A stretch of DNA of 64,000 nt, from NCBI RefSeq assembly GCF_030690725.1, contig NZ_JAUYGD010000044.1:62001-126000 (forward strand). The letters run 5' to 3'. The notes under the pieces were generated by a model, which worked only from the letters and a program-made list of their open reading frames with translations, had not been told where the DNA came from and did no database searches. A program made the position numbers and the translations under genes. The stretch's first letter is position 1. The number at the start of each line of letters is the position of its first letter. The stretch is from Pseudomonas sp. (lineage in GTDB: Bacteria > Pseudomonadota > Gammaproteobacteria > Pseudomonadales > Pseudomonadaceae). Shown here piece by piece: positions 1-10,747 of this stretch.

Positions 1-194
1 AGGCGGTCGCTGTTCGGGTCCGGGTACAGGCGCAGGTTGTCATTGACCTCGGCCTGCATGGCGGCGATGGCCTTGGGCGACGGGCCGTAGGGGTTTTCAT
101 TGGTGTTGAGCTTGACCAGCTTGGCCAGTTTCGGTTGCTCACCCGGCACATAAGGCACCAGGTCTTTAACGAAGGGGCTCCAGAATTTGATCAT
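1..194 (-). CDS. hisC: Histidinol-phosphate aminotransferase, N-terminal part (cut by window edge)
   Basis: Only the first 64 codons are present; the gene runs off the left edge. The protein begins [20 protein letters not shown] and contains [13 protein letters not shown] followed by [12 protein letters not shown], the typical N-terminal arm and substrate-binding segment of the PLP-dependent HisC family (class II aminotransferase fold). The enzyme converts imidazole-acetol phosphate and glutamate to histidinol phosphate. It lies downstream of hisD in the same direction, the usual Pseudomonas order hisG-hisD-hisC. The 80-bp gap to hisD holds a REP-like palindrome. The catalytic lysine is outside the window. 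Confidence 0.93.
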   Translation of the reverse strand, partial: MIKFWSPFVKDLVPYVPGEQPKLAKLVKLNTNENPYGPSPKAIAAMQAEVNDNLRLYPDPNSDR

Positions 195-222
195 CTGCCC
201 TTCTCTCCTCGAATTCGTTGCG

Positions 223-273
223 TTTTTGATGGGTATCGCTGCGCTCAACCTGCGCGGCCCGACCCATCCTACG
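223..273. repeat. REP-like imperfect palindrome between hisD and hisC
   Basis: The 7-bp arms GATGGGT (228-234) and ACCCATC (262-268) flank a GC-rich centre containing TCGCTGCGCTCAACC. The sequence resembles short dispersed palindromes that I recall from many Pseudomonas genomes, but only one copy is in this window, so its repetitive nature cannot be shown here. It lies in the transcribed hisD-hisC gap, where it could form an mRNA hairpin. Confidence 0.45.
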
Positions 274-274
274 T

Positions 275-1585
275 TTAACCCTTGATACGGTACTCGGCGC
301 TGCGGGCGTGGGCGGTCAGCGACTCGCCACGGGCCAGGACGCTAGCCACCTTGCCCAGCTCCGACGCCCCCTCGGCCGAGCAATGGATGATCGACGAGCG
401 CTTCTGGAAGTCATACACCCCCAGCGGCGAGGAATAGCGCGCGGTGCCGGAGGTCGGCAGCACGTGGTTGGGGCCGGCGCAGTAATCACCTAGGGCTTCG
501 GCGGTGTAGCGGCCCATAAATATCGCGCCAGCGTGACGGATCAGCGGCAGATACTCTTCCGGGTTTTCCACCGACAGCTCCAAATGCTCCGGAGCAATGC
601 GGTTGGCCACTTCAATGGCCTGGGCCATATCGGCCACCAGAATCAGCGCACCGCGCCCTTCAAGGGAGGTGCGAGCAATCGTCTCGCGCTCCAGGGTCGG
701 CAGCAGCTTGGCGATGCTCTCGGCAACACGATCAAGGAAGGCAGCATCCGGGCTAACTAGAATCGACTGAGCGTCTTCGTCATGCTCGGCCTGGGAGAAC
801 AGGTCCATGGCGATCCAGTCCGGATCGGTCTGGCCGTCACACACCACCAGAATCTCCGACGGACCGGCGATCATGTCGATGCCGACCTTGCCGAATACAT
901 GGCGCTTGGCAGTGGCGACATAGATATTGCCGGGGCCGACGATCTTGTCCACCGGCGGCACGCTCTCGGTGCCATAGGCCAGCGCAGCCACGGCCTGGGC
1001 ACCGCCGATGGTGAATACCCGATCAACGCCAGCGATACAGGCGGCAGCCAGCACCAGCTCGTTGATCTCGCCACGCGGGGTCGGCACCACCATTACCACT
1101 TCTGGCACGCCGGCAACCTTGGCCGGGATGGCGTTCATCAGCACCGAAGACGGATAGGAGGCCTTGCCGCCCGGCACATACAGGCCGGCGCGATCCAGCG
1201 GGGTGACCTTCTGCCCCAGCACCGTGCCGTCGGCTTCGGTGTAGGTCCAGGAGTCCTGCTTCTGCCGCTCGTGGTAGCTGCGCACGCGCTCGGCAGCTTT
1301 TTCCAAAGCGCTGCGCTGCTCCGGGGTGATGCGGGTCAGGGCCAGCTCCAGGCGCTCGCGCGGCAGGATCAGATCCGCCATGCAGGCGACATCCAGACCA
1401 TCAAACTGCTTGGTGAACTCGACCAGGGCAGCATCACCGCGCTCACGCACGGCCTTGATGATGTCCAGCACGCGATGGTTGACCGCATCATCCGAGACAC
1501 TTTCCCAGCTCAGCAGATGATCCAGATGCTGGGCAAAGTCCTGGTCAGCGGCATTGAGTCGGCGGATAGCGATAGGAGCGGTCAT
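275..1585 (-). CDS. hisD: Histidinol dehydrogenase
   Basis: This 436-residue protein matches the usual HisD length. HisD is a zinc enzyme that oxidises histidinol to histidine in two NAD-dependent steps, the end of the pathway. Visible motifs are GPSEILVV in the NAD-binding core, the catalytic APEHLEL segment (residues 331-337, with E333 and H334) and the zinc-region GPNHVLPT near residue 370. I place the start at [10 protein letters not shown], preceded by AAGAGG at good spacing; a longer open frame upstream has no conserved content. It follows hisG by 122 bp and precedes hisC. Confidence 0.97.
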   Translation of the reverse strand: MTAPIAIRRLNAADQDFAQHLDHLLSWESVSDDAVNHRVLDIIKAVRERGDAALVEFTKQFDGLDVACMADLILPRERLELALTRITPEQRSALEKAAERVRSYHERQKQDSWTYTEADGTVLGQKVTPLDRAGLYVPGGKASYPSSVLMNAIPAKVAGVPEVVMVVPTPRGEINELVLAAACIAGVDRVFTIGGAQAVAALAYGTESVPPVDKIVGPGNIYVATAKRHVFGKVGIDMIAGPSEILVVCDGQTDPDWIAMDLFSQAEHDEDAQSILVSPDAAFLDRVAESIAKLLPTLERETIARTSLEGRGALILVADMAQAIEVANRIAPEHLELSVENPEEYLPLIRHAGAIFMGRYTAEALGDYCAGPNHVLPTSGTARYSSPLGVYDFQKRSSIIHCSAEGASELGKVASVLARGESLTAHARSAEYRIKG

Positions 1586-1707
1586 AGCGGGCCTCTTAAA
1601 TTGGCAAATGCTCGGGCGCCCGTAGAGTAACAACCACTCCGCGCGGGCACCTGAGAATTTTGGCTATAACGCGGATAGGCTAGGCCGCACTGGGGCGGCC
1701 ATCAGAC

Positions 1708-2343
1708 TCAGCGGGGGTGTCGCGCTTCGACCGCATCGCGCAGGGTGTCGATCAACGCCTGGATGCGTGCGTGCTGCATCTTCATCGACGCTTTATTAAC
1801 GATCAGCCGCGAGCTGATCATCGCGATCAGTTCCTGGGCTTCCAGACCGTTTGCGCGCAGGGTGTTGCCGGTGTCGACCACGTCAATGATCTTGTCGGCT
1901 AGCCCTACCAGCGGTGCCAGCTCCATGGAGCCATACAACTTGATGATGTCGACCTGGCGACCCTGCTCGGCGTAGTAGCGCTTGGCTACGTTGACGAACT
2001 TGGTGGCAACCCGCAGCCGACCTTTCGGCTCGGGCGCGCCGACAGCACCGGCGGTCATCAGCTTGCACTGGGCAATGCGCAGATCCAGCGGCTCATACAA
2101 ACCCTGGCCGCCGTATTCCATCAGCACGTCCTTGCCGGCTACGCCGAGATCGGCGGCGCCGTGTTCAACATAGGTCGGCACGTCGGTGGCACGCACGATC
2201 AGCAGACGCACATCGTCCAGGGTGGTGGGGATGATCAGCTTGCGGCTTTTGTCCGGGTTCTCGGTCGGCTCGATCCCTGCCGCAGCGAGCAGCGGCAGGG
2301 TGTCATCGAGAATCCGGCCTTTGGAAAGGGCAATGGTCAGCAT
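1708..2343 (-). CDS. hisG: ATP phosphoribosyltransferase, short form
   Basis: This 211-residue protein starts [19 protein letters not shown]. It catalyses the first committed step of histidine synthesis, joining ATP and PRPP. The length and lack of a C-terminal regulatory domain mark it as the short HisG type, which as a family works with the HisZ regulatory subunit; hisZ is not in this window. The PRPP-binding segment [15 protein letters not shown] is present. An in-frame upstream extension is rejected because [11 protein letters not shown] is the conserved family N-terminus. Only 4 bp separate it from murA upstream, so the two are probably co-transcribed. Confidence 0.96.
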   Translation of the reverse strand: MLTIALSKGRILDDTLPLLAAAGIEPTENPDKSRKLIIPTTLDDVRLLIVRATDVPTYVEHGAADLGVAGKDVLMEYGGQGLYEPLDLRIAQCKLMTAGAVGAPEPKGRLRVATKFVNVAKRYYAEQGRQVDIIKLYGSMELAPLVGLADKIIDVVDTGNTLRANGLEAQELIAMISSRLIVNKASMKMQHARIQALIDTLRDAVEARHPR

Positions 2344-2347
2344 GGTC

Positions 2348-3625
<1,278 letters not shown>

Positions 3626-3865
3626 TTAGGAGCGCGCGGCCCAATCGGCACGGCTGAAGAATTTCATACTCACGGCGTGGATGCTGCCATCGGCGATCCA
3701 GGCATTGAGGTGAGCGTAGATCTGCTGCTGGCGTTTGACCGGGCTAAGAGCGGCCAATTCGTCACTGATCAGGTTCAGCTGAAAGTTGCAGCCTTCGCCT
3801 TCAACTTCCACCTGGGTATCTGGCAATTTAGCCTCAAGGAGACTCTTTACTTCTAAGGCCTGCAT
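3626..3865 (-). CDS. ibaG: BolA-family protein IbaG
   Basis: This small 79-residue protein begins MQALEVKSLLEAKLPDTQVE and has the BolA fold signature ISDELAALSPVKRQQQIYAHL, with C28 in EGEGCNFQ and a conserved histidine in GSIHAVSMK. BolA/IbaG proteins bind Fe-S clusters together with monothiol glutaredoxins and act in iron or cell-envelope homeostasis. I chose the ATG at 3863-3865, preceded by GAGG at 6-7 nt, over an in-frame TTG two codons upstream. It sits directly upstream of murA, as in E. coli and other Pseudomonas. Confidence 0.9.
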   Translation of the reverse strand: MQALEVKSLLEAKLPDTQVEVEGEGCNFQLNLISDELAALSPVKRQQQIYAHLNAWIADGSIHAVSMKFFSRADWAARS

Positions 3866-3986
3866 GCTCAACCTCGATCACTGCATGAATTAACGACTGC
3901 CGAGCAGACGCTCGCGGGCCGAGCATCATACAAAAAAGCCCCCCGCCTGCGAACCCCGCATTATTCCTAGCCGACCGAAGCCCTGC

Positions 3987-4295
3987 TCAGGCCTGCAGCG
4001 GAATAATTTCAAGCAAACCGCAAACCCCAGCGATCTCGCGCATGTCCTTGGGTAGATTGCTCACGCTCAGGGTCTTGCCGGCCGCACTGGCGTCACGCAT
4101 AAACGCCAGCAACAGCGCCAGCCCGACGCTGCTGGATTTCTCCACGCCGCCGCAATCGAGCACGCAAGTAGCGGCCGGGCTGACCTTGAGCAGGCGCGCG
4201 CCTTGCTCACGCAGCGCCGGAGCGCTGAGGTAGTCGAGCACGCCCGTAAGGTTAAAAACCCCAGGCGACGCCTCGCTGATGCTGGCCTGGCTCAC
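3987..4295 (-). CDS. mlaB: STAS-domain protein MlaB of the lipid-asymmetry ABC complex
   Basis: This 102-residue STAS-fold protein contains LDCGGVEKSSSVGLALLLAFMR, with the conserved serine/threonine patch of the family. MlaB is a small cytoplasmic subunit that binds the MlaF ATPase and supports assembly and activity of MlaFEDB. The start is GTG, and its GTGA overlaps the mlaC stop by 4 bp, which implies translational coupling. About 120 bp separate it from ibaG; that gap contains no gene. Confidence 0.88.
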   Translation of the reverse strand: MSQASISEASPGVFNLTGVLDYLSAPALREQGARLLKVSPAATCVLDCGGVEKSSSVGLALLLAFMRDASAAGKTLSVSNLPKDMREIAGVCGLLEIIPLQA

Positions 4296-4924
4296 GATGC
4301 ATTTGTCCCTTGGCGGGCTTTGGCGACGGTCTCGGTCCAGTTGTCGATGACCTTGTCCAGGTCATTGCGGTTGTCCTGCATGGCCTGAGCGAACTGGTCA
4401 CGGAACAGCTTGCCGACGTTGATACCGTTGATCACCACGTTGCGCATCTTCCAGGTGCCGTCCTGATTAACCATGGTGTAGGACAGCGGATAGACCACAC
4501 CCTTGCCGTCCTTGATTTCCATATTTACCGAGGTGCGCTCAGGGTCCTGCTGGCCGCTGACCGGCAACACGCGGATGTCCTGGTTGTTGTATTCGAGCAG
4601 GGCATTGCCATAGAACTGCATCAGGCTGCGCTTGAAGTTTTCCTGAAAGCGCTGCATCTGCTCCGGCGAGGCCTGACGCGAGTAACGCACGGTCATCACA
4701 CCACGGGAAATGCCGTCAACATCCACCACCGGGCCGAGAATGCTGTTCAGGGCGTTGTAGAACGCGCCCGGGTCGGTGCGGTACTGCTCCTTGTTGGCCT
4801 TGAGGTCGGCCAGCAGCGTGGTGGTGGTCTGCTGCACCACTTCATGGGCCGCCGGAGCCGCCAGCAACGGCAAGGACATGGCGGCCAAACAGATAAACAG
4901 GCCGTTACGCAGTGCTTTGAACAT
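4292..4924 (-). CDS. mlaC: Periplasmic phospholipid-binding protein MlaC
   Basis: This 210-residue Tol-Tol-Ttg2-family protein has an N-terminal signal peptide (about residues 1-22, MFKALRNGLFICLAAMSLPL, then an LAAPAA cleavage region). MlaC shuttles phospholipid between the outer-membrane lipoprotein MlaA and the inner-membrane MlaFEDB complex. Family features include FYNALNSILGPVVDVDGISRGVM and the late SYTMVNQDGTWKMRNVVINGINV stretch. It follows mlaD by 14 bp and overlaps mlaB. Confidence 0.95.
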   Translation of the reverse strand: MFKALRNGLFICLAAMSLPLLAAPAAHEVVQQTTTTLLADLKANKEQYRTDPGAFYNALNSILGPVVDVDGISRGVMTVRYSRQASPEQMQRFQENFKRSLMQFYGNALLEYNNQDIRVLPVSGQQDPERTSVNMEIKDGKGVVYPLSYTMVNQDGTWKMRNVVINGINVGKLFRDQFAQAMQDNRNDLDKVIDNWTETVAKARQGTNAS

Positions 4925-4938
4925 AGTCAGTACCTCTA

Positions 4939-5409
4939 TTAATTAGTCTGGTCTTTGTTGACCGAATTGAGCAGGAACTTGCCAATCAGGTCTTCCAGAA
5001 CCAATGACGACTGCGTGTCGTGAATGGTGCCACCATCGCGCAGCACTTCTTCTTCGCCGCCCACGCTAATCCCAATGTATTTCTCGCCCAGCAGGCCCGC
5101 CGTCAGAATCGAGGCGGTGGAGTCTGCCGGCAGGTTATCCACTGCATCATCCAGCACCATGGTGACGCGCCCCATATAGCTGTTGCGGTCCAGATCAATC
5201 GCGGTGACCTTGCCGATGGTCACACCGGCCATGGTCACTTTCGATCTGACCGTCAAACCGGCGATATTCTCAAAGTGTGCATACACCTTGTAGGTATTGT
5301 CGCTGCTGCCGACGGTCAGGCCGCTAACGCGCAAGGCCAGCAGCAATAAGGCCAACAACCCGGCCAACAGGAACAAGCCGACACCAATTTCCAGCGTGCG
5401 GTTCTGCAT
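4939..5409 (-). CDS. mlaD: MCE-domain phospholipid transport subunit MlaD
   Basis: This 156-residue protein has one N-terminal membrane helix (about residues 8-29, VGLFLLAGLLALLLLALRV) and one MCE domain (about 38-118, with VYAHFENIAGLTVRSKVTMAGV and AGLLGEKYIGIS). MlaD forms a hexameric ring on the periplasmic side of MlaE that passes lipids to or from MlaC. The TGATG overlap with mlaE indicates coupling. Its length is usual for gammaproteobacterial MlaD. Confidence 0.96.
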   Translation of the reverse strand: MQNRTLEIGVGLFLLAGLLALLLLALRVSGLTVGSSDNTYKVYAHFENIAGLTVRSKVTMAGVTIGKVTAIDLDRNSYMGRVTMVLDDAVDNLPADSTASILTAGLLGEKYIGISVGGEEEVLRDGGTIHDTQSSLVLEDLIGKFLLNSVNKDQTN

Positions 5410-6206
5410 CAGAAATCTCCAAACATCAAAGCGGTCAGAATAAAGTCCAGCCCCAATACGGCGAGCGAGGCGTACACCACGGTTTTCGTGGTGGCACGAC
5501 TAATCCCTTCCGAAGTCGGCTCACAGTCGTAGCCCTGGAACACGGCGATCCAGGTCACGACAAACGCAAAGACCACGCTCTTGATCACGCCATTGAGCAC
5601 ATCTTCACGAAACGAAACACTGCTTTGCATATTGGCCCAGAACGAGCCTTCATAAACCCCCAGCCAGTCGACGGCGACCATCGCACCGCCCCAAATACCG
5701 ACCACACTGAAGATCATTGCCAGCAGCGGCATCGAGATAAAACCGGCCCACAAGCGCGGCGCGACAATGTATTTGAGCGGATCAACGCCAATCATCGCCA
5801 GGCTCGACAACTGCTCGGTGGACTTCATATTGCCGATTTCTGCGGTCAACGCCGAGCCGGCGCGTCCGGCAAACAACAAGGCGGTGACCACCGGCCCCAA
5901 CTCGCGCAATAGGGTCAGGGCGACCATCTGCCCGACCGCCTGTTCGGAGCCGTATTTGGCCAGAATGCTGAAGCCCTGCAGCGACAGCACCATGCCGATA
6001 AAGATGCCGGACACGACGATAATGGCCAGGGACATCACCCCAACCGAATACAGCTGCTTGACCAACAGCTGAAAACTGTTGCCGGTCGAACCCCGGCCAA
6101 ACAGCGCGCGCAGCAGAAACAGCCCCGAGCGCCCAAGCGTAGCCACCACATCAATACCGGCGCGACCGAACAGGCGCACCCGCTCGAGCACAGATGTCTT
6201 GCGCAT
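5409..6206 (-). CDS. mlaE: ABC permease MlaE (lipid asymmetry)
   Basis: This 265-residue inner-membrane protein of the MlaE/YrbE permease family has several long hydrophobic segments and the family stretch [25 protein letters not shown]. It forms the membrane channel of the MlaFEDB complex. It overlaps mlaF and mlaD by single bases, which fits a coupled operon mlaF-E-D-C-B. No unusual feature was seen. Confidence 0.96.
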   Translation of the reverse strand: MRKTSVLERVRLFGRAGIDVVATLGRSGLFLLRALFGRGSTGNSFQLLVKQLYSVGVMSLAIIVVSGIFIGMVLSLQGFSILAKYGSEQAVGQMVALTLLRELGPVVTALLFAGRAGSALTAEIGNMKSTEQLSSLAMIGVDPLKYIVAPRLWAGFISMPLLAMIFSVVGIWGGAMVAVDWLGVYEGSFWANMQSSVSFREDVLNGVIKSVVFAFVVTWIAVFQGYDCEPTSEGISRATTKTVVYASLAVLGLDFILTALMFGDF

Positions 6207-7015
6207 CAGCGCTCCCCCAGAAGATCGTCGCGGTAATTGGCCGCAGGAAAGTGAAACGGCACCGGGCCATCGGGAATACCCTGCATAAACTGACGCACGC
6301 GCGGGTTGTCCGAGGCCATCAACTCGGCCGGCGTACCCTGCCCCAGCACCTGGGTGTCGCCGACGATATAGATGTAGTCAGCAATGCTCGCGGTTTCCGC
6401 CAGGTCATGAGACACCACAATACTGGTGATCGCTAACGCATCGCTGAGCAGACGAATCAAACGCACCAGAACGCCCATGGCAATCGGGTCCTGGCCGACG
6501 AAAGGCTCGTCATACATCAGTATTTGCGGGTCCAGGGCAATCGCACGGGCCAGCGCCACGCGACGCTTCATGCCTCCCGACAATTCATCGGGCATCAAAT
6601 CCAGAGCGCCGCGCAAGCCCACTGCCTGCAACTTCATCAGCACGATGTCGCGAATCATCTCTTCCGGCAGCTGGGTATGCACCCGCAGCGGAAAGGCGAC
6701 GTTCTCGAACACATCCAGATCGGTAAACAACGCACCACTCTGGAACAGTACGCCCATCTGCTTGCGCATCTCGAACAGCTCGCTGCGCGACAGCGTCGGC
6801 AAATTCAGGCCATTGACCCAGACTTCACCCTGGCTCGGTTTGAGCTCAGCTGCGATCAGGCGCAGCAGCGTGGTTTTGCCACAGCCAGACGGCCCCATGA
6901 TCCCGGTGACCTTGCCACGGGGAATCTGGATATCGATGTTTTTGAAAATATCCCGCTCGCCGCGTTTAAAGCTGACGTTCTTCAGCTCAACTGCATACGG
7001 GTTCCCGGCGCTCAT
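6206..7015 (-). CDS. mlaF: ABC ATPase MlaF (lipid asymmetry)
   Basis: This 269-residue ABC ATPase has Walker A GPSGCGKT (41-48), signature [17 protein letters not shown] and Walker [14 protein letters not shown]. It powers phospholipid movement by the Mla complex. The start [16 protein letters not shown] is preceded by AAGGAG at 6 nt. The open frame extends 58 codons further upstream, but that part is unlike any ABC protein and lies in the divergent promoter region. It is the first gene of the minus-strand Mla operon, divergent from kdsD. Confidence 0.96.
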   Translation of the reverse strand: MSAGNPYAVELKNVSFKRGERDIFKNIDIQIPRGKVTGIMGPSGCGKTTLLRLIAAELKPSQGEVWVNGLNLPTLSRSELFEMRKQMGVLFQSGALFTDLDVFENVAFPLRVHTQLPEEMIRDIVLMKLQAVGLRGALDLMPDELSGGMKRRVALARAIALDPQILMYDEPFVGQDPIAMGVLVRLIRLLSDALAITSIVVSHDLAETASIADYIYIVGDTQVLGQGTPAELMASDNPRVRQFMQGIPDGPVPFHFPAANYRDDLLGER

Positions 7016-7261
7016 CTGGACTCCTTGCTCAACGCTTGCCTGACTGACGCACTGCCCCGAACAAAGGGCACTACAGGTCGTCGAACGTACCGAAAATGGC
7101 CGCGAACTATACCATCGCGGCATTCCCCGCCCAAGATTGAACTTGTTGCCAGAGATAAGCGCCGCACAGTTCCAAACAGCAACTGACAACTGGAAACACT
7201 GGGCAGGCGCACCTTTACCGTTATAATCGGCAGCTTTTAGCCTGTACGCCGCAGAGAAGTC
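7016..7261. promoter_or_regulatory. Divergent promoter region mlaF / kdsD
   Basis: The 246-bp gap between divergent start codons holds no gene. A TATAAT box at 7222-7227 lies 35 bp before the kdsD ATG and is the best plus-strand -10 candidate; the -35 hexamer at the expected distance (CTGGGC) is weak, so an activator or alternative sigma factor is possible. I see no convincing minus-strand promoter for mlaF by eye. Confidence 0.5.
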
Positions 7262-8236
7262 ATGAGCCAGTCCACCGATCTGATCCAGTCAGCGCAGCGC
7301 ACCATCCGCCTGGAACTCGAAGCCATCCAGGATCTGCTGGCGCGCATCAACGGTGATTTCGTGCGTGCCTGCGAGCTGATTCTCGCCAGCAAAGGCCGCG
7401 TCGTGGTGGTCGGCATGGGCAAATCCGGCCACGTCGGCAACAAGATTGCCGCCACCCTGGCCAGCACCGGCACCACCGCATTCTTTGTCCATCCTGCCGA
7501 AGCGAGCCATGGCGACATGGGCATGATCACCCGCGATGACGTGGTGCTGGCCCTGTCCAACTCCGGCTCTACTGCGGAAATCGTCACCCTGCTGCCGCTG
7601 ATCAAACGCCTCGGCATCCGCCTGATCAGCATGACCGGCAATCCGGAATCACCGCTGGCCAAGGCCGCCGAAGTCAACCTGGATGCCCGCGTGTCCCAGG
7701 AAGCCTGCCCGCTGAACCTGGCCCCAACCTCTTCCACTACCGTATCGCTGGTACTGGGCGACGCCCTGGCCATTGCCCTGCTGGAAGCCCGCGGCTTTAC
7801 CGCCGAAGACTTCGCCTTCTCCCACCCAGGCGGCGCACTGGGTCGACGCCTGCTGCTCAAGGTGGAAAACGTCATGCACGCCGGCGACAGCCTGCCACGT
7901 GTCAAGCGCGGCACCTCGCTGCGTGACGCGCTGCTGGAAATGACCCAGAAAGGCCTGGGCATGACCGTGGTGACCGAGGACGATGGCCGCCTGGCCGGAA
8001 TATTTACCGACGGCGATTTGCGCCGCACCCTAGACCGCAACATCGACGTACGCCAGACCATTATCGATGACGTAATGACCGCCCACGGCAAGACCGCTCG
8101 CGCGGAAATGCTTGCGGCAGAGGCTTTGAAAATCATGGAAGACCACAAGATCAGCTCGCTGGTGGTGATCGACGACAACGACCTGCCAATTGGCGCACTG
8201 AACATGCACGACCTGCTCCGCGCCGGGGTAATGTAA
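7262..8236 (+). CDS. kdsD: D-arabinose 5-phosphate isomerase
   Basis: This 324-residue enzyme converts ribulose 5-phosphate to arabinose 5-phosphate, the first step of Kdo synthesis for LPS. It has an N-terminal SIS sugar-isomerase domain (about 40-180, with GMGKSGHVGNKIAATLASTG and LSNSGSTAEI) and a C-terminal pair of CBS domains (about 205-324, with GIFTDGDLRR). It opens the kdsD-kdsC-lptCAB operon and its stop overlaps the kdsC start (TAATG). Confidence 0.97.
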   Translation: MSQSTDLIQSAQRTIRLELEAIQDLLARINGDFVRACELILASKGRVVVVGMGKSGHVGNKIAATLASTGTTAFFVHPAEASHGDMGMITRDDVVLALSNSGSTAEIVTLLPLIKRLGIRLISMTGNPESPLAKAAEVNLDARVSQEACPLNLAPTSSTTVSLVLGDALAIALLEARGFTAEDFAFSHPGGALGRRLLLKVENVMHAGDSLPRVKRGTSLRDALLEMTQKGLGMTVVTEDDGRLAGIFTDGDLRRTLDRNIDVRQTIIDDVMTAHGKTARAEMLAAEALKIMEDHKISSLVVIDDNDLPIGALNMHDLLRAGVM

Positions 8237-8775
8237 TGACCACTGACCTGATCAACCCCGACCTGCTGCAGCGCGCCCAGGCCGTCAAACTGGCGATTTT
8301 CGACGTTGACGGCGTGCTCACCGACGGCAAGCTGTACTTTCTCGTCGACGGTAGCGAATTCAAGACCTTCAACACCCTCGACGGCCACGGCATCAAGATG
8401 CTGATCAACTCTGGCGTGCGCACCGCGATTATCAGCGGCCGCAAAACCCCCGTGGTTGAGCGCCGCGCGCAGAACCTGGGGATTCAGCACCTGTACCAGG
8501 GGCGCGAAGACAAGCTGGTGGTGCTCGATGAACTGCTCGGCGAACTGGGCCTAGACTATGCACAGGTCGCTTATCTGGGTGACGACCTGCCCGATCTGCC
8601 GGTGATCCGCCGCGTAGGCCTGGGCATGGCAGTCGCCAGTGCCGACGGCTTTGTCCGCCAGCACGCCCACGGTGTGACCCGTGCTCGTGGTGGCGAAGGC
8701 GCCGCCCGCGAGTTCTGCGAACTGATCATGCACGCCCAAGGCACCCTTGAAGCTGCTCAAGCCGCTTACCTATAG
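8236..8775 (+). CDS. kdsC: Kdo 8-phosphate phosphatase
   Basis: This 179-residue HAD-superfamily phosphatase has the DxD nucleophile motif FDVDGVLTDG (D23, D25), a second motif IISGRKTP and the late GDDLPDLPVI. It removes phosphate from Kdo-8-P to give Kdo. It is coupled to kdsD by a 1-bp overlap and lies 7 bp before lptC. The length and the lack of a large cap domain fit KdsC, which functions as a tetramer. Confidence 0.97.
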   Translation: MTTDLINPDLLQRAQAVKLAIFDVDGVLTDGKLYFLVDGSEFKTFNTLDGHGIKMLINSGVRTAIISGRKTPVVERRAQNLGIQHLYQGREDKLVVLDELLGELGLDYAQVAYLGDDLPDLPVIRRVGLGMAVASADGFVRQHAHGVTRARGGEGAAREFCELIMHAQGTLEAAQAAYL

Positions 8776-8782
8776 GCCAACC

Positions 8783-9352
8783 ATGCCCCGCAAGTTATTC
8801 AATATCGCCCTGTTCGCCTTTGTCGCACTGCTGGTGGCGGCGCTCGGCTACTGGAACCTCAGCCCGGAAAGCTTTAACCAGCAATCACGCAGTGCTGGAA
8901 CAGACAACGCCATCGATTTTTACGCCACCAACACCTATACCGTGCAATACCAGGCTGACGGCAAACTGCACTACGAGCTGACAGCCGACAAGGTCGAACA
9001 TATCAAGGCCAGCGACATCACCCTGATGACCGCTCCGAACATGAACCTGTTCCGCGGCACAGAACTGCCCTGGAAAATCCGTAGCGAGCGCGGTGAAGTA
9101 TCGCCAGGCGGCGTTGAGGTCGAACTGATCGACAAGGTGCGCGTTGAGCGCACCGACGCCAAAGGCCGCCCGACCATCCTCACCACCAGCCGCCTGACCG
9201 TATTCCCCGAGAAGGAATATGCGCAGACCCAGCAAGCCGTTAGAATCGACGCGGCCAATGGGGTGACCACGGCAAAAGGAATGAAAGCGTACATGAATGA
9301 CGGCAGGATGCTCCTGCTGTCCAACGTAAGAGGTCAGCATGAGGCTCGTTAA
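8783..9352 (+). CDS. lptC: LPS export inner-membrane protein LptC
   Basis: This 189-residue bitopic protein has one N-terminal membrane helix (about residues 5-24) and a periplasmic beta-jellyroll of the LptC/YrbK family. It receives LPS from LptBFG and passes it to LptA. The start MPRKLFNIALF was chosen; an upstream in-frame extension overlaps kdsC and is not conserved. Its 3' end overlaps lptA by 14 bp. Confidence 0.94.
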   Translation: MPRKLFNIALFAFVALLVAALGYWNLSPESFNQQSRSAGTDNAIDFYATNTYTVQYQADGKLHYELTADKVEHIKASDITLMTAPNMNLFRGTELPWKIRSERGEVSPGGVEVELIDKVRVERTDAKGRPTILTTSRLTVFPEKEYAQTQQAVRIDAANGVTTAKGMKAYMNDGRMLLLSNVRGQHEAR

Positions 9353-9881
9353 CACCCTCCCCCTACTACTCAGCCTCAGCGCCGCACTCGGAAGTGTCAG
9401 CGCCTGGGCACTGCCGTCCGACCGCGAACAGCCGATCCGCATCCAGGCCGACAGCGCAGAACTGGACGACAAGCAAGGCGTTGCCGTTTATCGCGGTGAC
9501 GTCGTCATAACCCAGGGCACCATGAAGGTCACCGGCGACACCGTGACCATCACCCAGAATGCCCAGGGCGATGTCGAGGTGTTCACCTCAGTTGGCAAGC
9601 CAGCCTACTACGAGCAAAAGCCGTCAGCCGACAAGCAGATCGTCAAGGCCTATGGCCTGACCATCCAGTACTTTATGGCCAACGAGCGCGTAGTCCTGAT
9701 CGATCAGGCCAAGGTGATTCAGGAAGGCAACACCTTCGAAGGCGAGAAAATCGTCTATGACACCCAGCGCCAGATCGTCAACGCCGGCCGCGCCACAGGC
9801 ACCAATGTCACAGCGCCACGTCCGCGCATCGACATGGTGATCCAGCCGAAGAACAAACCAGCCGACCAGCAGGCGCAGTAA
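9339..9881 (+). CDS. lptA: Periplasmic LPS bridge protein LptA
   Basis: This 180-residue protein has a signal peptide (cleavage likely after SAWA, about residue 24) and an OstA-like beta-jellyroll ([23 protein letters not shown]). LptA subunits form the periplasmic bridge carrying LPS between LptC and LptD. The start overlaps lptC and is preceded by AAGAGG. It lies 2 bp before lptB. Confidence 0.95.
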   Translation: MRLVNTLPLLLSLSAALGSVSAWALPSDREQPIRIQADSAELDDKQGVAVYRGDVVITQGTMKVTGDTVTITQNAQGDVEVFTSVGKPAYYEQKPSADKQIVKAYGLTIQYFMANERVVLIDQAKVIQEGNTFEGEKIVYDTQRQIVNAGRATGTNVTAPRPRIDMVIQPKNKPADQQAQ

Positions 9882-9883
9882 TA

Positions 9884-10609
9884 ATGGCCACATTGAAAGC
9901 CCAACACCTGGCCAAAAGCTACAAAGGCCGCCAGGTCGTGCGCGACGTCAGCCTAAGCATCGACAGCGGGCAGATCGTCGGCTTGCTCGGCCCCAACGGT
10001 GCCGGCAAGACCACCTGCTTCTACATGATTGTTGGCCTGGTACAGGCCGATCAGGGCCGCGTGATGATTGATGATCTCGACGTCAGCCATCAGCCCATGC
10101 ATGGCCGCGCTCGCGCCGGCATTGGCTACCTGCCGCAGGAAGCCTCGATTTTCCGCAAGCTCAGCGTGGCCGACAACATCATGGCCATCCTGGAAACCCG
10201 CAAAGACCTCGACGGCGCTGCTCGTCGCAAGGAACTTGAAGGCCTGCTGCAGGAGTTCCATATCAGCCATATCCGCGACAACCTCGGCATGAGCCTGTCT
10301 GGTGGTGAACGCCGCCGCGTGGAAATTGCCCGCGCCCTGGCGACCAACCCCAAGTTCATCCTGCTCGACGAACCCTTCGCCGGTGTCGACCCGATTTCCG
10401 TGGGCGACATCAAGCAGATCATCCATCACCTCAAAGCCAAGGGCATCGGTGTATTGATCACCGACCACAACGTGCGCGAGACCCTGGATATCTGCGAAAC
10501 CGCCTATATCGTCAGCGATGGCCAACTGATCGCCGAAGGTGATGCCGAGACCATTCTGGCCAACCAGACAGTCAAAGAAGTTTACCTGGGGCATGAGTTC
10601 CGGCTGTAA
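9884..10609 (+). CDS. lptB: LPS export ABC ATPase LptB
   Basis: This 241-residue ABC ATPase has Walker A GPNGAGKT (36-43), the Q-loop [12 protein letters not shown], signature [15 protein letters not shown] and Walker [14 protein letters not shown] followed by the switch histidine in [11 protein letters not shown]. It drives LptFG-mediated extraction of LPS from the inner membrane; lptFG are not in the window. It is the last gene before rpoN, an order conserved across Proteobacteria. Confidence 0.97.
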   Translation: MATLKAQHLAKSYKGRQVVRDVSLSIDSGQIVGLLGPNGAGKTTCFYMIVGLVQADQGRVMIDDLDVSHQPMHGRARAGIGYLPQEASIFRKLSVADNIMAILETRKDLDGAARRKELEGLLQEFHISHIRDNLGMSLSGGERRRVEIARALATNPKFILLDEPFAGVDPISVGDIKQIIHHLKAKGIGVLITDHNVRETLDICETAYIVSDGQLIAEGDAETILANQTVKEVYLGHEFRL

Positions 10610-10664
10610 CCACAGCTTTTCTCAAGCTGACTGCAGCCAAGGCTAGGCAAAACCCTTAAAGTCA

Positions 10665-10678
10665 GGCATATAATTTGC
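10665..10678 (+). promoter_or_regulatory. Sigma-54-like -24/-12 element overlapping a TATAAT box upstream of rpoN
   Basis: The sequence AGGCATATAATTTGCTT has GG at 10665-10666 and GC at 10677-10678 with exactly 10 bp between them, and matches the TGGCAC-N5-TTGC consensus except for the first T and the C of GGCAC. It fully overlaps a perfect sigma-70 -10 box (TATAAT, 10669-10674). The rpoN ATG is 70 bp downstream of the element. The rest of the 138-bp lptB-rpoN gap shows nothing else distinct. Confidence 0.5.
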
Positions 10679-10747
10679 TTCCTAGTGGCGCTTTTTGAAA
10701 ACGCCCTGTAGTGGATTGCGCACAGACGCCGGTAAATAAGGTCTGCA

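Noticed and set aside
3930..3986. Minus-strand run ending in six T after mlaB, considered as a terminator
   Set aside because: No self-complementary stem precedes the T run, so I do not call a terminator.
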